Of a DNA stretch of 64,000 nt, positions 18,479-25,321 are shown piece after piece. The notes beneath the pieces are model-generated. The model made no database searches. It was not told where the DNA came from and was given only the letters and a program-made list of their open reading frames with translations. Numbering within the stretch: the stretch's first letter is position 1; every line of letters starts with the position of its first letter. The stretch is from Vibrio halioticoli NBRC 102217 (GTDB taxonomy: Bacteria; Pseudomonadota; Gammaproteobacteria; Enterobacterales; Vibrionaceae): NCBI RefSeq assembly GCF_000496695.1, contig NZ_BAUJ01000004.1, positions 124,001 through 188,000 on the forward strand, given 5' to 3'. The position numbers and the translations under genes were made by a program.

Positions 18479-18782
18479 CTTCATATATATTTATCTTAAA
18501 ATTCAATAACTTAGCTTTGGTCCGCTTTTTTTGGGGTGCTTCTGGGGTGCCTTTTTCGTTTCTTTTACGCTTTAGTCCTATTTTAGCCGTTTACTGTTGC
18601 GCCTAGTCTTTATGGTTTAGTTTGCCACTGAGTAATTAAAAGTATTATTTACTTTATGCGGGTGAGGGAATGGGTAAAGAAGGGACGGTTAAATCTTAGT
18701 ATATGAAAATGTATGCTCTGTCCAATTATGGTCACTACAATTGAGTAATAACGGGGCAGAGCATACATTGGCGAAGCATTTA
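18479..18782. other. Gene-free interval between tRNA-Arg and alginate lyase
   Basis: No ORF is supported. The left part has a tandem GGGGTGC-TTCT-GGGGTGC (about 18530-18551) and T-rich runs, possibly a scar of an integrated element. The right part has the long inverted repeat at 18708-18769. Confidence 0.5.
18708..18769. repeat. 16-bp inverted repeat with 30-base loop 3' of the alginate lyase gene
   Basis: AATGTATGCTCTGTCC (18708-18723) pairs with GGGCAGAGCATACATT (18754-18769), with one G-T wobble. The loop contains a second inverted pair, CAATT/AATTG. It lies 14 bases past the alginate lyase stop on the minus strand, without a clear U-tract. It could be a mRNA 3' hairpin or a relic of a small mobile repeat. 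Confidence 0.7.
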
Positions 18783-19775
18783 TTATTGTTCTAAGTCCAG
18801 TTTATAAAAACTCGCTTTCGCATAATCGCCTGCAGCTATACCATTATTTTTACAACCAACAGGACCCACATTACATTGGTTATATACGCCGGCTTTGAAA
18901 TGCAATACAGATTGCGCATAACCTTCGTCATAAGTGTTGCCAAGGTAGTGGCCTTTCGCAATATTCATGACAAATGTTTTCTTAATCGGTTTGGCTGAAT
19001 CTAGATTTTTAGTAAACACTAAGTGCATTTCTTCACCCACTACATCAATGCTATAAGCAAATTTCTCGCCTAGTTTAATACCATCAATTGGCGCGGGTTG
19101 ACCGTAACGAATTTTTGATTTGCCGAACACATCATGCGATATATCAAGACGTTTTGATTTATTTACACCAGTAGCATTGTTCTCGTAATTCCAATAAACC
19201 GAACCGTACTCTTGATCCGGTAATTTACGATAGAAAATTTTCAGTGGTTCGTTATCTTTTGAATGAATCTGACCAATTACTACACTAAATGAATCGTTGT
19301 TACGGTGGTCGCCACTGGTACTTACGTGGTCAACCGAAAGAACGGCACTTAGTTTTCCGCCCACTGCGCCATAGTTTTGTGCATTGTCATGGCTAGAAAG
19401 AACAAAGTTGGCACTAGGTTTAAATTCGTTAATGCCTTCGGTTGGATCTAGCATGGCATGTAATTCAGAGCGTGCGTTTTTTGAATTAGGCGTCGTCATT
19501 GCTTTGTTTGGCGCAACAAAAACCATAGCACCAGTTTTCTGGTCCGTATAAAACCAATCTGATTGCGTATAGCCTTTATTTAGCTGCTGCACAGAGACTT
19601 CCATCACCTGACCTTGACGCTCAGGTTTAGTATCTTCCATAGGAACGTTCAACATCCATTTTGATAAATCAAAATTTTCTGATGGTGGCTTGTGTGGATT
19701 TAACGCCGCTGATGCCAATGCTGAGCAAGATAAGCCAAGAATGAGAGTAAGTGCTTTTAATTTACAGTTGAACAT
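18783..19775 (-). CDS. Secreted alginate lyase, polysaccharide lyase family 7
   Basis: 330 residues with a signal peptide (residues 1-23, cleavage near ALASA-A). The PL7 catalytic set is visible: RSELHAM (Arg102 region), QIH (169-171) and KAGVYNQ (293-299, catalytic Tyr). The enzyme cuts alginate by beta-elimination in a jelly-roll fold; which block (M or G) is preferred cannot be read with certainty, although QIH in this motif is usually associated with polyG or polyMG activity. The start was placed at the ATG at 19775 after AGAGGGA; upstream codons encode a hydrophobic stretch without a good ribosome-binding site. It suggests growth on brown-algal material. Confidence 0.9.
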   Translation of the reverse strand: MFNCKLKALTLILGLSCSALASAALNPHKPPSENFDLSKWMLNVPMEDTKPERQGQVMEVSVQQLNKGYTQSDWFYTDQKTGAMVFVAPNKAMTTPNSKNARSELHAMLDPTEGINEFKPSANFVLSSHDNAQNYGAVGGKLSAVLSVDHVSTSGDHRNNDSFSVVIGQIHSKDNEPLKIFYRKLPDQEYGSVYWNYENNATGVNKSKRLDISHDVFGKSKIRYGQPAPIDGIKLGEKFAYSIDVVGEEMHLVFTKNLDSAKPIKKTFVMNIAKGHYLGNTYDEGYAQSVLHFKAGVYNQCNVGPVGCKNNGIAAGDYAKASFYKLDLEQ

Positions 19776-20343
19776 TATGATCCCTCTAAGTTGTAATATT
19801 TTAATACAATAAAATAATACAAAATAAAGAAACGATGCCTTTGTCACAGTTTAAGCAAGGTATTGAAATTGATGGGTATTTTTAATTGTGAGTGTGCTAT
19901 GCGCTAAGTTTCGCATGAGACGTTGTTATGATGGGGCATTCAAGCTAAATAATGATTAGCCAGTGATATGCAAGGTGTTACCTTGCCGAGATTGAAGAGT
20001 TATATGGCTGAAAATCAATGGTGGTTTGAGTAATTCCGTTGAAACTTAGGTTTATGACTTCATTTAGAGTGCTGAAATTGATCTGTAACTAATTGAAATG
20101 TAAGTTTTATTGAGGTTGCTTGCTTCATTTGTGTTCAACTGCGCAGATTTCAACTTTAGTTTTAGGATCTGTTTGGATTACGTATCATGATTATAAGTTA
20201 ATCTATAAGGCACCATCGTAATTTTTATTGCAGATTACCGAATGAATTCTAAATAGACATGTTCTAGGAACAAGAATTGCGAGTCGTTGCCGAAGATCCC
20301 TGAAGAATCAAACATATTGGAAATAAGGATATTGGCTAAAATA
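19776..20343. other. 568-base divergent intergenic region
   Basis: No supported ORF. It holds a short perfect hairpin GCAAGGT-GTT-ACCTTGC (19970-19986) and the palindrome GTTCTAGGAAC at about 20262-20272, close to the start of the three-gene cluster. The rest is AT-rich and featureless. Confidence 0.5.
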
Positions 20344-20829
20344 ATGAAAACAGAAAAAAGCACAGCTCTAAGGGCTTGGCATGGAATCAAAATCTTTTTT
20401 AAATGGTTATGGCTAATGAACATGTTTCTACTAGGTATTTACATATACGTAATGGTACCACTTGAAATGTTCGAATATTCGTTTTCACTGGGCGAGCTCG
20501 ATTTAGTAGAGACGGGGTACATCGTATTCTTGGTTGTGATTACTTATAAATATATAAAGCTTTGCTCACGGGCTGATATATCAGTGATGAGAAAAGTCAT
20601 TACTCCATTTGTTCACCAAGCTCACTTAATGTTGTTGTTATCCGCTTTATTTCTTTTTTGTATAAAAATAGACCCTCAGTTGGGGTGGGTTGATTTATCT
20701 AGGGTGCCACTTTTGGATTTAATCTCATATTTTTTGATAGCGGCGACATTTACCTATAGCTGTCACCGAATTGGCTCAAAAAACGATGAAATCACAGACA
20801 CAGTAAGTACTAAAGGATCGGTAGAATGA
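20344..20829 (+). CDS. Unrecognised polytopic membrane protein
   Basis: 161 residues. I do not recognise the family. A basic N-terminus (MKTEKSTALRAWHGIKIFFK) is followed by four likely transmembrane segments (about 20-38, 55-72, 95-115 and 130-145) and a polar tail. The start at 20344 is the first ATG; a TTG 19 codons upstream is possible but less likely, and SD support is weak (AAGGA at 14 bases). Its stop overlaps the next ATG (ATGA), so it is translationally coupled to the following gene. Confidence 0.6.
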   Translation: MKTEKSTALRAWHGIKIFFKWLWLMNMFLLGIYIYVMVPLEMFEYSFSLGELDLVETGYIVFLVVITYKYIKLCSRADISVMRKVITPFVHQAHLMLLLSALFLFCIKIDPQLGWVDLSRVPLLDLISYFLIAATFTYSCHRIGSKNDEITDTVSTKGSVE

Positions 20830-21179
20830 AGCCCATATATTATCTGACTACGTTTCTGTTAATTTTTGCTCGCCCTAGCTATGCACTCGAACATTCGGAT
20901 GCTAAACCGGGTAGTGTAGAGTTTCTTATTTCTGCATGTCAGGAATACACTGAGCTCTATAACAAAAAAGACAATTCACGATTTGGTGCTTTTTTTACTA
21001 CTTCAAAAGAAGAAAGCTTTCGCGCAGGTTACTGCCTTGGCGCAATAATACATGCCAATAGTCAATGCTCTTACTCCCGTTCACCTTCGGTTTATCGTTC
21101 GGCAGTAATAATTGCCTCGGTCAACGTTAAACGTGCATTTTCGGAAGCTAGAGTGATAGAGAATGCTGTATGCCGCTAG
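20826..21179 (+). CDS. Small exported protein, Rap1a/Tai-like (tentative)
   Basis: 117 residues. Signal peptide MKPIYYLTTFLLIFARPSYA, then a compact domain with four cysteines (Cys38, Cys69, Cys81, Cys116). The pattern SVEFLISAC followed by RAGYCLGAI resembles the Rap1a/Tai fold, the periplasmic immunity proteins of type VI amidase effectors and many uncharacterised relatives. The resemblance is by eye only. It overlaps both neighbours (4 bases upstream, 10 bases downstream). No effector gene is visible here. Confidence 0.6.
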   Translation: MKPIYYLTTFLLIFARPSYALEHSDAKPGSVEFLISACQEYTELYNKKDNSRFGAFFTTSKEESFRAGYCLGAIIHANSQCSYSRSPSVYRSAVIIASVNVKRAFSEARVIENAVCR

Positions 21180-21871
21180 TAACAACTAATCAAGCAGTGA
21201 AAGATCTATTTGGTATAGAAGGTAGTGAGTTGCTGCGCTCCAAAGCAAATAGTTTTTTACGCAACGAAGTTATTCCATCCTCATTGATAGTCAATGAGGG
21301 GTTTAGCGACGATAGCATGGGAAAGCGGGGTAAGAAGTTATTAAAATCTAAAGCGGTAGATTGCCTGTTTAACGCTTTAGTACTGGATGGTTTTTTTAAT
21401 GATACGAAGTTTGTTAAAGCCATTTTTGAAAAAGCGGCAGTTAGAGTCGAATGTGTTGTTTTGTGTGAGGAGATCTTACTGAAAGCGCAAGCAGTAGAAG
21501 AGCCCATACTGTTATCGGGCGTAGCGCGAGGTTTTATTACTCAATTGAAAGATACGTCATTTAATTTAAGAGATGCACGCTTAACATGCCCATTTTCCGA
21601 ACAGCGATTACCACAAATGGACATGACTTTACAAAATATGGGATTGCTGTATCAATTACTACGATCACAACGTTTATCACTCTCATACAAAGATAAGATT
21701 TTACTTTGTTGGTTGGAGCAAGATTTATCGACGGCTTTTCAACTGGTAGAACAGATAGATTCGGCATTGTTGCAAAATGACATATTGTTAGCCGGCTTGG
21801 CTCAGAAAGTTCGTCAAGAGTATCAAGAGGGAGAAAGCTTTAATATACTACTAAATTCATTGCCAGACTAA
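21170..21871 (+). CDS. Unrecognised soluble protein
   Basis: 233 residues, mostly helical in appearance, without a signal peptide or transmembrane segment. I do not recognise any domain. Residues 50-65 are Lys-rich (MGKRGKKLLKSKAVD), and two cysteine clusters occur (Cys66 and the pair near 95-99). The start lies 10 bases before the stop of the previous gene, so the three genes form one translationally coupled unit. The gene ends 63 bases before the viperin-like gene. Confidence 0.6.
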   Translation: MPLVTTNQAVKDLFGIEGSELLRSKANSFLRNEVIPSSLIVNEGFSDDSMGKRGKKLLKSKAVDCLFNALVLDGFFNDTKFVKAIFEKAAVRVECVVLCEEILLKAQAVEEPILLSGVARGFITQLKDTSFNLRDARLTCPFSEQRLPQMDMTLQNMGLLYQLLRSQRLSLSYKDKILLCWLEQDLSTAFQLVEQIDSALLQNDILLAGLAQKVRQEYQEGESFNILLNSLPD

Positions 21872-21883
21872 AAAACGCTTTTT

Positions 21884-21896
21884 TGTGCACTGCACA
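21884..21896. promoter_or_regulatory. Palindrome upstream of the viperin-like gene
   Basis: TGTGCA-C-TGCACA, a perfect 6-bp inverted repeat with a single central base. It could be an operator or an RNA feature; no regulator is identified. Confidence 0.35.
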
Positions 21897-21900
21897 GATT

Positions 21901-21934
21901 AACACTATTCCTACAGACCTAAAGGAGTAGTGTT
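21901..21934 (+). promoter_or_regulatory. Hairpin that sequesters the viperin-like gene's ribosome-binding site
   Basis: AACACTATTCCT (21901-21912) pairs with AGGAGTAGTGTT (21923-21934) over 12 bp with one G-U pair and a 10-base loop. The SD core AAGGAG (21922-21927) is almost wholly in the stem, and the stem ends at the base before the ATG. This would block initiation until the helix is opened by heat, a ligand, an RNA or a protein. The previous stop codon (21869-21871) is too far away for a terminating ribosome to melt it. Confidence 0.7.
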
Positions 21935-22816
21935 ATGAAGCAAGCAAATCAATTAGTTATCAATTATCACATCACCGAAAAATGCAATTACGATTGTCAT
22001 TATTGTTACGCAAAATGGGCTAAACCAAACGAACTCCATCGCAACTTAGATGACATGAAGGCGGTACTTAGGAAGTTAGCGCAATACTTCTTCTCACCTA
22101 ACCCTATCTGGCAAGAACTGCGGTATGACAGTGTCAGGCTTAATTTTGCTGGTGGTGAACCTTTGCTTTTAAAACAGCGCTTTATTGATGCACTTGATTA
22201 CGCTGTTGAACTTGGTTTCAAGACATCCATTATCACCAATGGTCACTTAATTGACGATCAATTTATTGCCGAACACAGCCAAAAACTCCAATTATTGGGG
22301 ATTAGCTATGATTCATCTCATTTTGAGACGCAGCAGCAGATTGGTCGAGTTACCCCTAAGAGTAAAAACTTAACTTCAGAGCGTTTACAGTCCATCTTTC
22401 AAAAGGTTAGACATTATTCGCCCAATACTGAACTCAAAATTAATACGGTAGTAAATCAATTTAATCACCAGGAAAACTTCACGAGTTTAATTGGGGATCT
22501 TCATCCAAACAAGTGGAAGGTGTTGCGCGTTCTGCCTGTATTCGACTCTATCCAAACCATTAGTAATCAGGATTTTGATGCCTTTGTTACGCGTCATCAG
22601 TTGGTGGGGGATGTCATGTCAGTCGAAAATAATGATTCAATGACTAATTCGTATCTGATGCTAAGCCCTGACGGCGCGTTTTTCCAAAATGGAAATAATG
22701 AACAAGGTTATTTTAAAAGCCGTCTTTTGCTCAGTAGCGACGTTGAGGTGGCATTGACAGAGACAGGGTTTAACGCGACAAAATTTGCGCAACGTTATGA
22801 ATTGGTGACGGTATGA
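21935..22816 (+). CDS. Prokaryotic viperin-like radical SAM protein (antiviral ddhNTP synthase)
   Basis: 293 residues. Radical SAM 4Fe-4S motif CxxxCxxC at Cys17, Cys21 and Cys24 (NYHITEKCNYDCHYC), SAM-binding GGEP at 73-76 and SIITNGHLI. Beyond the general radical SAM core it follows animal viperin through LGISYDS, KINTVVNQFN, NKWKVLRVLPV, NNDSMTNSYLML and the C-terminal ETGFNATKFAQR, at nearly the same spacing. Viperins convert NTPs to 3'-deoxy-3',4'-didehydro-NTPs, which terminate viral RNA synthesis. Which nucleotide this enzyme uses is not readable. The SD (AAGGAG) is inside a hairpin. The stop overlaps the next gene. No nucleotide kinase gene, sometimes found beside pVips, is adjacent. 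Confidence 0.85.
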   Translation: MKQANQLVINYHITEKCNYDCHYCYAKWAKPNELHRNLDDMKAVLRKLAQYFFSPNPIWQELRYDSVRLNFAGGEPLLLKQRFIDALDYAVELGFKTSIITNGHLIDDQFIAEHSQKLQLLGISYDSSHFETQQQIGRVTPKSKNLTSERLQSIFQKVRHYSPNTELKINTVVNQFNHQENFTSLIGDLHPNKWKVLRVLPVFDSIQTISNQDFDAFVTRHQLVGDVMSVENNDSMTNSYLMLSPDGAFFQNGNNEQGYFKSRLLLSSDVEVALTETGFNATKFAQRYELVTV

Positions 22817-23097
22817 ATCGTCAAAAAATAATAACGGTTGACGGAGTGAAGATTCAAGTTCGTACGCCAAAGGGACACCCTAGAGTAGTCGCTGTCGCTA
22901 AGGGAATGATTTCGAAAATAAGAGCAAATGATATTCATCGTGGTATGCGGGCAAAGGTGTTGCAAAAAAATAAAAATTGGTTGAGCTACCGTATTAATCG
23001 AAAATATCGTCTATTGGTTGAGCGAACACGTAGGAACACTGGCCCTTATTACTGCATGAGTCGCCCTGAATTTGATTATTGGATCAGTACTTTGTGA
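22813..23097 (+). CDS. ParE/RelE-like small protein overlapping the viperin-like gene
   Basis: 94 basic residues. The segment WLSYRINRKYRLLVER followed by YYCMSRPEFDYWI has the pattern of the ParE/RelE toxin fold, where the strand reads SIRINxxYR. It starts inside the viperin stop codon (ATGA overlap), so translation is coupled. No normal antitoxin precedes or follows it. It may be a toxin-like effector, an RNA-binding helper or a repurposed fold; the sequence alone does not decide. Confidence 0.7.
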   Translation: MNRQKIITVDGVKIQVRTPKGHPRVVAVAKGMISKIRANDIHRGMRAKVLQKNKNWLSYRINRKYRLLVERTRRNTGPYYCMSRPEFDYWISTL

Positions 23098-23162
23098 GTT
23101 CTAATGAAAATGCTCAGGAGGTTTTAAAATACGTGTTCTCGTATGAAAAAATAAAGGAATAG
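23094..23162 (+). CDS. 22-residue frame overlapping the ParE-like stop codon
   Basis: A GTG start overlaps the previous TGA (GTGA). The product begins MSSNENAQEVLKYVF and ends in KIKE, an amphipathic helix. It may be a short third partner or the truncated start of a longer lost gene (for example an antitoxin). Only the coupling and the composition support it. Confidence 0.3.
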   Translation: MSSNENAQEVLKYVFSYEKIKE

Positions 23163-23202
23163 TTCTTTATAGCTAAATTAATGAAATACTGATCTTCATA
23201 CT

Positions 23203-23240
23203 TAGCCAGCTTCCATGCTGGCTAGTTTATTGGTGTTTTT
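23203..23240 (+). terminator. Terminator after the viperin cluster
   Basis: TAGCCAGC, loop TTCCAT, GCTGGCTA followed by a T-rich stretch broken by a few other bases. It closes the 20344-23162 transcription unit. Confidence 0.65.
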
Positions 23241-23299
23241 TAGCTTTTGTAAGTTGATTTTGACTACACTTAACTTACTTATTTAATCAAGAGGTTAAT

Positions 23300-24052
23300 A
23301 TGCTAAGGATAGCATTGGTTGGATTACTTGTTATTGCATCTTCCGTGTTGGCGAGTGAGATGGTTGACCTTAAGTATCAATCTCCAAAAGGGAAGGATGA
23401 GCAAGCGGTTTACCAGATGATTGTAGAAAGTGGCATTAACCAACAATTTTCTGCGTTGGTGGAAGAGGTGCTTCCTTTTAATAATGCTATGACGTTGGTT
23501 TATGGTGGTGATGAAGGCCCGCTGTATGATCCCAGCATTCATACTTTATTTATCCCTTATAGCTTTATCCTTGAAGCGCAGCATTACTTTTCTCAAAACA
23601 GGCCAGCAGATGAAGTTAATCAAGGCGTGTTAGATACTTTGATGCATACCTTATTGCATGAAGCCGGACACGCTCTTGTTGCCGATGTTGAAATCCCTAT
23701 TCTTGGGCGAGAAGAAGATGCGGTTGATAACCTTGCGACTATTATCATGCTTGAATATTTAGAGGACGGCGCACAAGTGGCAATTAATGCGGCGGATATG
23801 TTCAGCTATGAATCCGAAGAGGGGAGTGAATATTATGATTTTGGTGAGTATGTTGGTGATCACAGCTTTGATTTACAGCGTTATTTTGCCACGCTTTGTT
23901 TAGTTTATGGCAGTGATCCTAAAGCGCATGCAGATTTATTAAATGAGGTTGAAGGCGATTATCTTGCTGAGCAAAAAGAGATGTGTGAAGAAAATTATCA
24001 GAATCTGAGTTTTAATTGGCATCAGTATTTAAAGGAAGAGAACGAACAGTAG
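23300..24052 (+). CDS. Exported DUF4344-type metallopeptidase
   Basis: 250 residues with a signal peptide (1-18, cleavage near VLASE). Zinc motif HEAGH at 120-124, followed by EEDAVDN, in which an acidic residue is the likely third ligand. This order is seen in DUF4344 putative metallopeptidases. It is periplasmic or secreted. The C-terminal third is acidic with two cysteines (near residues 197 and 232) that may pair. The ATG follows AAGAGGTTAAT. No substrate is known. Confidence 0.75.
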   Translation: MLRIALVGLLVIASSVLASEMVDLKYQSPKGKDEQAVYQMIVESGINQQFSALVEEVLPFNNAMTLVYGGDEGPLYDPSIHTLFIPYSFILEAQHYFSQNRPADEVNQGVLDTLMHTLLHEAGHALVADVEIPILGREEDAVDNLATIIMLEYLEDGAQVAINAADMFSYESEEGSEYYDFGEYVGDHSFDLQRYFATLCLVYGSDPKAHADLLNEVEGDYLAEQKEMCEENYQNLSFNWHQYLKEENEQ

Positions 24053-24128
24053 TTATTTAGTAGGTTATTAAGCGTTGTTTGTACCGGTATTTAAACTTTA
24101 TAAAGAAGCAACGCTTATTTTGAAAATT

Positions 24129-24157
24129 TTGTTTTAGTTGTTCCTATTTTTTATAAT
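24129..24157 (+). promoter_or_regulatory. Candidate sigma-70 promoter of the Tad pilus locus
   Basis: TTGTTT (24129-24134), 17-base spacer and a perfect TATAAT (24152-24157). Transcription would start near 24164, giving a leader of about 23 bases before the first Flp gene. Confidence 0.6.
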
Positions 24158-24186
24158 AAATCACCACTCACTTTTATTTTTAATTA

Positions 24187-24369
24187 ATGTTCGAATTATT
24201 TAAACGATTCCTAGCAGACCAACAAGGTGTAACTGCCATCGAATATGGAATGATGGGAGTTGCCCTCGCAGGTGCACTTGCGCTGATTATGGGCAATCAA
24301 GATAGTGGCTTTATTGCTGCTCTTTCTTCACTTTACAGTAGCATTCTCACCGCAATTCAATCTGCATAA
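24187..24369 (+). CDS. flp: Flp-type pilin, first copy
   Basis: 60 residues. A short basic leader (MFELFKRFLADQQG) is followed by VTAIEYG, the Flp signature where TadV cleaves after Gly and the Glu at +5 guides assembly. A hydrophobic helix (about 20-38) and a short tail follow. This is the major fibre subunit of type IVc Tad pili. No Shine-Dalgarno sequence is evident in the T-rich leader before the ATG, which is unusual for an abundant protein. Confidence 0.92.
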   Translation: MFELFKRFLADQQGVTAIEYGMMGVALAGALALIMGNQDSGFIAALSSLYSSILTAIQSA

Positions 24370-24686
24370 TAAATCATCTAAAAACGCATGTTATTTCATC
24401 ACGAAAATTTACATATTGATTACACACTATTTCATTAAGATTAATGTCGCAAAATTTGAATTATCAGCGCTAGGTTAAGCTTTGTTGATAAAGAGTAAGG
24501 TTGTGATGTTTATCACCCTACAGGTATTCGAGAAATACCTTCTGTATCTTTATGTTTGCGTAATTGTTAATGAATTGTTTCTTTTGTTTGTTGTGGTGAT
24601 TTAGTCTCTCTTGGGTGTTGCTGTTGCTCGAATTATTCTGGTTAAGACTTCTGGGGTTTCCCTAACATGATGATTTAATAAGGAAC
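24370..24686. other. Spacer between the two flp genes
   Basis: 317 bases without a supported ORF. It contains a GG-N10-GC pair at 24614-24627 (GGGTGTTGCTGTTGCT), which fits the spacing of sigma-54 -24/-12 elements but matches the -24 box poorly. An AT-rich leader follows. Confidence 0.4.
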
Positions 24687-24875
24687 TTGAACATATTTAA
24701 AACTTTTCTGACTCGTTTTATTAAAGATGAGCGCGGTGTTACTGCGATTGAATATGGCATTATTGGTGTGGCATTGGCTGGTGTATTGATTGCAGTTATA
24801 GGTGGCGATGACGATAAAGGTTTACGTGCGGCTATTAATGGCGCGTTCACTGCTATGATAAATGCTATGTCATAA
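24687..24875 (+). CDS. flp: Flp-type pilin, second copy
   Basis: 62 residues, a paralogue of the first copy with the same cleavage motif (DERGVTAIEYG). The start is a TTG at 24687: upstream in-frame ATGs are absent, and ATGs at 24667 and 24670 are out of frame or stop quickly. AAGGA lies only 2 bases before it, so initiation is probably weak. A basic leader and a hydrophobic helix follow, ending with charged and small residues (GGDDDKGLRAAING). It is probably a second or minor pilin. Confidence 0.9.
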   Translation: MNIFKTFLTRFIKDERGVTAIEYGIIGVALAGVLIAVIGGDDDKGLRAAINGAFTAMINAMS

Positions 24876-24889
24876 ATATTTAATTATAA

Positions 24890-25321
24890 ATGGTATATAT
24901 ATTCATATTGATATGCATCATCGTTTGTATTGACGATTTGAAAAGTCGCATAATAAGAAATATAAATACCTTATTATTATTAGTGATTGCTATGTTTATA
25001 ACTACATCATCAATACATGACATTTTAATAAGCATGGCAATTACTATTATTTTAGGCTTTATTTTATTTTATTTTAAACTATGTGGTGCTGGTGATTGCA
25101 AACTAATAATCGGTTTTTCTCCTTTATTTATACCATCAATTATAAGTGATTTTTTTATTTTCACTTTAGCGTGCGGTGGGGTTGTTTCTCTATTTATTTA
25201 CGTTAAATATAAATTACTTTTCAGCTGTTATATCAAGAGAGATGTTCCATATGGAGTAGCTATAGTTTTCGGTGCACACTTAACTCTCTACTTTTATCAA
25301 GGATTAGAAATTTATTCATGA
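24890..25321 (+). CDS. tadV: Prepilin peptidase TadV (A24 family)
   Basis: 143 residues, an integral membrane aspartyl protease that cleaves and possibly methylates Flp and TadE/TadF pseudopilins. The two catalytic aspartates lie in CIDDLKSR (near residue 15) and the GxGD motif CGAGDCK (near 68). It is the short CpaA-like form lacking the N-terminal methylase domain of PilD. The region is AT-rich and there is no evident SD. The stop overlaps the rcpC start (ATGA). Confidence 0.92.
   Translation: MVYIFILICIIVCIDDLKSRIIRNINTLLLLVIAMFITTSSIHDILISMAITIILGFILFYFKLCGAGDCKLIIGFSPLFIPSIISDFFIFTLACGGVVSLFIYVKYKLLFSCYIKRDVPYGVAIVFGAHLTLYFYQGLEIYS

Noticed and set aside
18530..18551. Integrase remnant near the tRNA
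   Set aside because: Only a short tandem repeat is visible, with no coding similarity on either strand.
20287..20343. TTG start extending the membrane protein by 19 residues
   Set aside because: No ribosome-binding site and the added residues lack a helical or signal pattern; the ATG at 20344 is a more ordinary start.
21872..21883. AAAAAACGCTTTTTT after the 233-residue gene as a terminator
   Set aside because: A stem made only of A-U pairs with a 3-base loop is too weak to terminate; cotranscription with the viperin-like gene remains possible.
22813..23162. Classical toxin-antitoxin operon
   Set aside because: The ParE-like gene has no antitoxin of normal size beside it; the 22-codon frame is too short to claim one.
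24614..24627. Possible sigma-54 promoter before the second flp
   Set aside because: Only GG-N10-GC fits; the -24 box is otherwise poor and nothing else supports sigma-54 control.
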